Assembly (NCBI GenBank): GCA_050874905.1
Contig: JBNMLP010000005.1
Coordinates: 1-64,000, forward strand
From: NC2004 sp050874905
GTDB taxonomy: Bacteria > Bacillota > Clostridia > Lachnospirales > Lachnospiraceae
Length of the DNA stretch: 64,000 nucleotides
Direction of reading: 5' to 3'
A program made the position numbers and the translations under genes. This document shows, piece after piece, positions 58,957 through 64,000 of this stretch. Positions within the stretch are counted from its first letter, which is position 1, and each line of letters starts with the position of its first letter. Under the pieces are notes generated by a model. The model did no database searches and was not told the origin of the DNA. It worked only from the letters and a program-made list of their open reading frames with translations.

Positions 58957-60807
58957 CTACATTTCCAGACGAACCTCACTACTGTCCACGGTAATGCGTC
59001 CTCTTCCATGCTGTTTGGAATAATACATAGCCCAGTCTGCATGATTTAAAAGATCCGCCGGATTGGAACAGGTATTTGGATAATCCGTCACACCAATGCT
59101 GACATTGATCTTCACAACCGTTCCATTATGCAAAAGTTCTTCCTGTTTGATCTGTTCATGAATGTCCTTCACAATTGGAAGAATACTGTCTACGTCACTA
59201 TTTAAAAATGCCATCACAAATTCTTCTCCGCCGTAGCGTCCGAGAATACCGCCGTGATCCGTTACCACCCGGTTCGCCGTCTGCGCTACCGACACGATCA
59301 CCCGGTCACCAAAGCTGTGTCCATACGTATCATTGACATTTTTAAATTTATCAATGTCAAACAACGCCACGGCAATCGGAAGTTTTGATTCAATGGCAGT
59401 TGTCACATAGTCATTAAAGAGCTTCGTAAAATGCCGGCGGTTAAAGATACCGGTCAGGCCGTCTCTCGTTGCCAGATTCTCCATGGTAGAGTAAAGATTC
59501 GCATTTTTTACCGCAATGCCAAGCTGAGTGGCGATCGTAGTATAAAATGGGATCAGCTCCTCATCATCAAAATAATTGCGTTCTTTTGAACCCAGAAGCA
59601 ATACGCCGCACATTCCGCCATCGGTAATAATCTGGATCCGCATCATGGCACGAATCCCAGCATCTGCAAGCGGTTTATATAGCTTAGTAAATGCTCCTGT
59701 TACAATATCATATTCATCATCGAAATGATGTACTTCATTCAAAATATTCAAAGCATTTTGATTCATTTCAGTAGTTGCAGTTTCTGAAATTCCTTTGATG
59801 TCAACCATTGGGAAAGAATTGCCATACATCAGGGCATCAATATAGATCGCTGCCACATCTACATACTCACGGTCTACCAAAAGTCCAGCCACTTTATTGC
59901 TCACAACTGCCATATCCTTCTCTGTTGTGATCACACTTAGTACTTCATTATGCACATTCATCTCATGATTGCGCAATTCGATCGTTTCATTCATCTTAGT
60001 AAGCTGGATCTTCTGCTTGCCCAGCATGTCGATCGCTTCCTTGATCTTTGTACTCTGCTCATGGATCTTTTCATTTCTCTCTTTTAATTCCGTACTCTGG
60101 TTATTCAGCCTTGTGATATAAGTCATATAAACATCCAGAAACGTACACAGTTCCTTGATAATACTATATGCCCCGGCACAGAATACGCCAACTAATAACA
60201 ATAACTGTACATAGGTCAGATACTTGCCGACCACGGAAAACAGAACAAATATCACACCAAACAAAACACAGATCACAACAACCGTCCAGTCTTTCTCATC
60301 TGAATCAGAAAGATCGATACACTGCAGATATTCAAATGTGTAACAGATAAATACCGTAAGTCCCGCAACGACCGGAAGGAGCTGGAAATCAAAGCCAGCA
60401 CTGTAAATGACCACACCAGCCATCAGCCCCAGTTTGGAAAACTGCATCATCCGCTGCTTCTTCTGATAATGTCCCCGGCTGAGCCAGATATCGATACCAT
60501 GTGTCACGATCATTGCCCCGATACATAACGCTTCTTTCAAGTCAATGGCATGCCCGAGTGAATTTTCACATGCCACAACACATAAGAGCAGAATGACAAA
60601 TACAAAATGCATCGTCAGCCGGTCCTTATGTGGTTTAAAACGGTACTCCTGTATCATTTCCTGTAACGAAAGTTCTCCTTCTTCCTCTTTCGTATTCCCA
60701 GAGTCCTTGCGTACCTTTTCCAGTCCCCCTACTAAGTCACTGTACACCTTTTCTTCATTCTGTTTCATAAACGGTGTTTTGTTTGTCATGTACTTATTCC
60801 CTTTCAT
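58957..60807 (-). CDS. Membrane diguanylate cyclase with GAF-like sensor
   Basis: Protein of about 616 residues predicted to make cyclic di-GMP. It has an N-terminal cytoplasmic stretch, a block of about six membrane spans (residues 75-240), a coiled coil (240-290) and a GAF-like domain (about 300-440). The C-terminal GGDEF domain has DGLTGIFNRRHF near 462, DIDKFKNVNDTYGH near 500 and the active RYGGEEF near 540. The start is uncertain between ATGs at 60816, 60807 and 60789; 60807 is used because AAGGA lies nine bases upstream. The first ATG overlaps the stop of the FtsA-like gene, so translation may be coupled. Confidence 0.9.
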   Translation of the reverse strand: MKGNKYMTNKTPFMKQNEEKVYSDLVGGLEKVRKDSGNTKEEEGELSLQEMIQEYRFKPHKDRLTMHFVFVILLLCVVACENSLGHAIDLKEALCIGAMIVTHGIDIWLSRGHYQKKQRMMQFSKLGLMAGVVIYSAGFDFQLLPVVAGLTVFICYTFEYLQCIDLSDSDEKDWTVVVICVLFGVIFVLFSVVGKYLTYVQLLLLVGVFCAGAYSIIKELCTFLDVYMTYITRLNNQSTELKERNEKIHEQSTKIKEAIDMLGKQKIQLTKMNETIELRNHEMNVHNEVLSVITTEKDMAVVSNKVAGLLVDREYVDVAAIYIDALMYGNSFPMVDIKGISETATTEMNQNALNILNEVHHFDDEYDIVTGAFTKLYKPLADAGIRAMMRIQIITDGGMCGVLLLGSKERNYFDDEELIPFYTTIATQLGIAVKNANLYSTMENLATRDGLTGIFNRRHFTKLFNDYVTTAIESKLPIAVALFDIDKFKNVNDTYGHSFGDRVIVSVAQTANRVVTDHGGILGRYGGEEFVMAFLNSDVDSILPIVKDIHEQIKQEELLHNGTVVKINVSIGVTDYPNTCSNPADLLNHADWAMYYSKQHGRGRITVDSSEVRLEM

Positions 60808-60812
60808 GCTCC

Positions 60813-62927
60813 TCATTCCTTCCAGTAAATGCGCACTACATCCCCTTCGTGTAATGGATGCGTAAACTCAACAGGCATCTCATTTAACGTTGTGATAAGC
60901 TCTGAACCACCCATAACAGATAAGTCAAATGGATATACATCCAGAATATCCACAAAAATATACTGTGCCTTATTGGAAAGCACTACAGGCTGGTCATTGA
61001 CAGTAATATGTATGCTGTGGATCGCGTTTGTTTTCACTTCTTCTGCTTCCATTTTTTTCGGATCATCCGTGCGCTCTTTCGTTTCTTCTTCGGTTTCCTG
61101 CGCCGCCTCTTTCTTCCCGGCATCTTTAGAAGACTGTGTCTGCTCCTCCTCCTTTTCATAGGAAGCAAGTGTCTCTTTATCATATGCCCAGTTAATCATA
61201 TAATTATCATAAATTCGATCCTTTAAGCCTGCTGTCTCATGATTGATGTAAAAGGATACATTTTGTGGGAGATCCAGATAAAGCAGTAACTGTTCTACCG
61301 TATAGTAGTCCAGAATATTGATCTGATCCTGATCCTGGATGCTGTAATATTCTGTCTGAATCTCACCATTTACCATTACAAACTTTGGACAAGTGATGGT
61401 CTGACCATTCACCCGGAAATGAATCTTGTCAGCATATTCCGGTAATTGTCCGACTTCTTTATAAGCCGGCTCCCCTATCGTTGATTCTGTGATCACAATC
61501 TTATCGTTAGCATTGATCGGTGAAGTCATGCTGACAAGTTTATGATTCAAATGGATCTGTGCAGCTTCCCCTTTGTTTCCCCGTACCATCCGCTGTTTTC
61601 CGTTTAAGGTAAAGGTAATATCTGCTCCCCTTCTTGGAAACAGACACTCATTTGGATAAGATGCCGCCGCTGCCGCATCCATAATGGTTAGTTTATTATT
61701 ATTATACAACTTTACGCGTTCCTTGTTAACATGAACATAAATAAAATTGTTTTTCTTTTCATAATAATTGATACAGATACCGATCGGAGTCACATAAAGA
61801 GAATCTTTTTTCAGGGTATCATCAAGCATATCAATGGAACCCATCACCTCGGCTCCGCGAAGTGCCACACGATTCGGAGAAAGCCCCAATGTTTCAGAAA
61901 GGCATTTGGTAAATCCTTCGATCTTTCCGCCGCCACCGACAACAAACACTGCACTGACTGCACTGCCTCCATTCAATTCCCGGATCTTATCTGAAATCTG
62001 GCCGCACATCTGGCGGATCGACGGTTCCAGATCATCCACAAGCTCCTGTCTGGTAATCTTCTGCTTGTCTCCCATAATGTCCTTATACTGCATCGTTTTT
62101 CGCGTAGGAGGCATCATTTTGATCTTCTCTGCCGTATCAAAATCGATCAGATATTTCTGCACCAGCACCTCTGTTAATTTATCTCCGGCATAAGGGATCA
62201 TTCCATATGCCACAATACTTCCATCTTTGGTAATACAGATATCGGATGTTCCCGCTCCAACATCTACCAGCGCAATATTTAACAGGCGGTACTGCTCCGG
62301 GATTGCCACATTCATGGCAGCAATCGGCTCCAGTGTCAGATTAACAACTTCCAGTCCCGCTTCATGAACAGCTGCATAAAGCCCATCTACAACATCTTCC
62401 GGAAGAAATGTTGCCAGCACCTCTGCCCCCACCTTGTGTGCCTTGTGTCCGATCAGATTCGTAATAGCATAGCCATTTAAAAAATAACGGACCACTGTAT
62501 AACCAACACAGAAAAAGGTGACATCGCTGTCTTTTTCCATCACAATCTGTTCATTAGCACGCTCCACTCCAAGCATATCCAGAGAATACACCAGCTCATC
62601 ATCTACCACGGTATCCTCTCCGAGTTCTTCTTCACATACACCAACCGCCGTTTTTAACACACGACCTGCGGCTGCGATACACACTTCCGTAAGCGTGATA
62701 TGGAGTTTTTCTTCCAATGTCTCTTTCACCAGGCAAATGGTTTCCGCCACCTTGGAAATATCATGGATCTGTCCATCCATCATCGCTCTGGTTTCGTGAA
62801 AGCGCTCCTCCTGTGCTACCACCTGAAAGCGGTTTCTGGCATCTTTATAGCCCACTGTTCCGACAATACTTCTCGTTCCTATATCCAGTCCAAAGACTAC
62901 TTCCTGCCCGTTATAGATTGCTGGCAT
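60813..62927 (-). CDS. Long FtsA-like actin-family protein
   Basis: A 704-residue protein. The first about 370 residues are an FtsA-type ASKHA domain with FGLDIGTRSIVGTVGY near residue 12, an FtsA-like insertion, VDVGAGTSDICITKDG near 218 and FVVGGGGKIEGFTK near 310. The remaining about 330 residues are unlike classical FtsA (about 420 residues). They contain several ThiS/TGS-like beta-grasp-looking stretches, a charged linker (about 595-640) and end PLHEGDVVRIYWKE. No C-terminal amphipathic membrane helix is seen. Its start (62927, AGGAGG nine bases before) overlaps coaE. A divisome or pilus-type role is possible. Confidence 0.85.
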   Translation of the reverse strand: MPAIYNGQEVVFGLDIGTRSIVGTVGYKDARNRFQVVAQEERFHETRAMMDGQIHDISKVAETICLVKETLEEKLHITLTEVCIAAAGRVLKTAVGVCEEELGEDTVVDDELVYSLDMLGVERANEQIVMEKDSDVTFFCVGYTVVRYFLNGYAITNLIGHKAHKVGAEVLATFLPEDVVDGLYAAVHEAGLEVVNLTLEPIAAMNVAIPEQYRLLNIALVDVGAGTSDICITKDGSIVAYGMIPYAGDKLTEVLVQKYLIDFDTAEKIKMMPPTRKTMQYKDIMGDKQKITRQELVDDLEPSIRQMCGQISDKIRELNGGSAVSAVFVVGGGGKIEGFTKCLSETLGLSPNRVALRGAEVMGSIDMLDDTLKKDSLYVTPIGICINYYEKKNNFIYVHVNKERVKLYNNNKLTIMDAAAAASYPNECLFPRRGADITFTLNGKQRMVRGNKGEAAQIHLNHKLVSMTSPINANDKIVITESTIGEPAYKEVGQLPEYADKIHFRVNGQTITCPKFVMVNGEIQTEYYSIQDQDQINILDYYTVEQLLLYLDLPQNVSFYINHETAGLKDRIYDNYMINWAYDKETLASYEKEEEQTQSSKDAGKKEAAQETEEETKERTDDPKKMEAEEVKTNAIHSIHITVNDQPVVLSNKAQYIFVDILDVYPFDLSVMGGSELITTLNEMPVEFTHPLHEGDVVRIYWKE

Positions 62928-63525
62928 CCGTTTCACCCTCCTGCTTTGTTCCCATTAATGCATGATCGACCTGCGCTCTCACCTCGTCCAGTGTCGTACT
63001 GTTATCAAGGACAACCTTACAATGGCGCACATACTCTTCCCGTGATAACTGTCTGCTCATGATCGACAGACACTTTTCTCTGGTATATCCCCGGTTTTCC
63101 ATCAGACGTTTGATCCTGATCTCATCCGCTGCATCCACATACCAAAATTCATCTACCACATCTTCATAGTGTTCTTCGATCAGCAGAGCTGCTTCGATCA
63201 CAATATGCAGATACTTGTCCTTGTTTTCTGCGATCAGGGAAAGAATCTTTTCCCGCACTGCCGGATGTACGATGGCATTGAGCTGCGACAGGCGTTTCTC
63301 ATCAGAAAATACAACCGATGCGACGCTGTTTCGATCCAATTGACCGTCTTCTCCCAAAATATCCGTGCCAAAGGCTTCCAGCATTTTGTTGTAGATCACG
63401 CCGCCCTTTTCCTGCAGACTTCTTGCAACATCATCTGCCAAGATCGTATAACAGCCTTTTTCCTGCAAATATTCCATTACGGCACTTTTTCCTGCACCGA
63501 TTCCACCTGTCAGTCCAATTACCAC
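62911..63525 (-). CDS. coaE: Dephospho-CoA kinase
   Basis: P-loop kinase of about 204 residues completing CoA synthesis by phosphorylating dephospho-CoA. The P-loop is in VIGLTGGIGAGKSAVMEYL at the very start, and LLIEEHYEDVVDEFWYVD near residue 112 is another family feature. The start is taken as GTG 63525, which has AGAGGTG a proper distance upstream, over a GTG nine bases earlier. It lies between polA and the FtsA-like gene, a standard Clostridia order. Confidence 0.95.
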   Translation of the reverse strand: MVIGLTGGIGAGKSAVMEYLQEKGCYTILADDVARSLQEKGGVIYNKMLEAFGTDILGEDGQLDRNSVASVVFSDEKRLSQLNAIVHPAVREKILSLIAENKDKYLHIVIEAALLIEEHYEDVVDEFWYVDAADEIRIKRLMENRGYTREKCLSIMSRQLSREEYVRHCKVVLDNSTTLDEVRAQVDHALMGTKQEGETDASNL

Positions 63526-63537
63526 AGTTATCACCTC

Positions 63538-64000
63538 TTATTTTGCATCATACCAGGTAGCTCCGGTATGCATATCTATCACAAGCGGTACCTCCAGATC
63601 TGCAGCACCACTCATCGCTTCTTTTAAAATCTCCTGTACAACAGGAAGTTCTTCTTTTTTCGTTTCGATCAAAAGCTCATCATGGATCTGTAACACCAGC
63701 TTAGAAGAAAGCTTTCTCTTTGTCAGCTCCCGATAGGTGCGCAGCATGGCGATCTTCATAATATCCGCTGCGGTTCCCTGAATCGGGGAATTCATAGCAA
63801 CCCGTTCTCCAAAATTACGCTGGTTAAAATTGGAAGAATGAAGCTCCGGAATCGGACGGATTCGTCCAAACATCGTACGCACCGCTTCCTCTTTCCTACC
63901 CTCCTCGATCAAAGAATCCAAAAAGGCTTTGATCTTTGGATAGCTTGCAAAATAGGAATCCATATATGCAGCCGCTTCTTTTCTTGTAATGCCAAGATCC
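63538..64000 (-). CDS. polA: DNA polymerase I, C-terminal end (runs off the right edge)
   Basis: The frame is open through the window edge (about 153 residues visible). It is the end of the polymerase domain: LGITRKEAAAYMDSYFASYP, MFGRIRPIPELHSSNFNQR, MNSPIQGTAADIMKIAMLR (the fingers/palm region near the O-helix) and the catalytic LVLQIHDELLIET (motif C). It ends at TAA 63538-63540, followed within 13 bases by coaE. The front of the gene lies outside the window. Confidence 0.96.
   Translation of the reverse strand, partial: DLGITRKEAAAYMDSYFASYPKIKAFLDSLIEEGRKEEAVRTMFGRIRPIPELHSSNFNQRNFGERVAMNSPIQGTAADIMKIAMLRTYRELTKRKLSSKLVLQIHDELLIETKKEELPVVQEILKEAMSGAADLEVPLVIDMHTGATWYDAK

Overview
The window looks like a chromosomal segment of a Gram-positive anaerobe of the class Clostridia, most probably family Lachnospiraceae. 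The reasons are the Firmicutes-type SRP/ribosomal operon (ylxM-ffh-rpsP-khpA-rimM-trmD-rplS), the plsX-rnc-smc-ftsY block, pta-ackA-DUF177-rpmF, sporulation-lineage membrane proteins (SpoVB-like, YlbJ-like), AGGAGG-type ribosome binding sites and moderate-to-low GC. This placement is inference from gene content; no marker gene for species assignment is present.

Region 1 (1-1000) is the end of an IS110-family insertion sequence whose transposase runs off the left edge, followed by non-coding, partly hairpin-forming DNA and a decayed gene tail. Region 2 (about 1.0-23.6 kb, all minus strand, so transcription runs from high to low coordinates) is a large surface-polysaccharide locus. It starts with a three-gene sortase unit, then the conserved regulatory and initiation block cpsB-cpsC-cpsD-cpsE (PHP phosphatase, chain-length protein, tyrosine kinase, polytopic phosphoglycosyl transferase). 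Next comes a bacillosamine-like block (PglF-like dehydratase, PglE-like aminotransferase, PglC-like monotopic phosphoglycosyl transferase), a PLP decarboxylase plus ATP-grasp ligase pair, several glycosyltransferases, a CDP-glycerol-type glycerophosphotransferase, a Wzy-like polymerase, a Wzx flippase and UDP-galactopyranose mutase. DNA below about 13.8 kb is conspicuously AT-richer than the rest, as expected for the exchangeable part of such loci. A strong promoter lies between cpsE and pglF.

Region 3 (23.7-29 kb) holds a lysine-rich Big2-like secreted protein with its own strong promoter, a histidinol-phosphatase-family protein, a cysteine desulfurase and a SpoVB-type flippase. Between the flippase and rplS is a 0.9-kb gene-free stretch containing a 236-bp imperfect palindrome, six degenerate direct repeats of about 74-86 bp, and a second palindrome. 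I cannot assign it to a known element.

Region 4 (29.9-47 kb) is housekeeping: the SRP/ribosome operon, a RACo/RamA-like ferredoxin-ASKHA protein, threonine deaminase, ftsY, smc, rnc, plsX, rpmF, DUF177, ackA and pta. Region 5 (47.1-50.3 kb) is an accessory island: a BlaI/BlaR-like pair downstream of a small secreted protein, with two TACA-N2-TGTA operators on a consensus promoter, then an InlB-repeat-like secreted protein and a DUF6508-like protein. Region 6 (50.5-64 kb) is again core: tmcAL, ylbJ, a coiled-coil protein, coaD, rsmD, pepD, a PFL/UPF0210 protein with its ACT partner, a YycJ-like metallo-hydrolase, a membrane GGDEF protein, an unusually long FtsA-like protein, coaE and the 3' end of polA.
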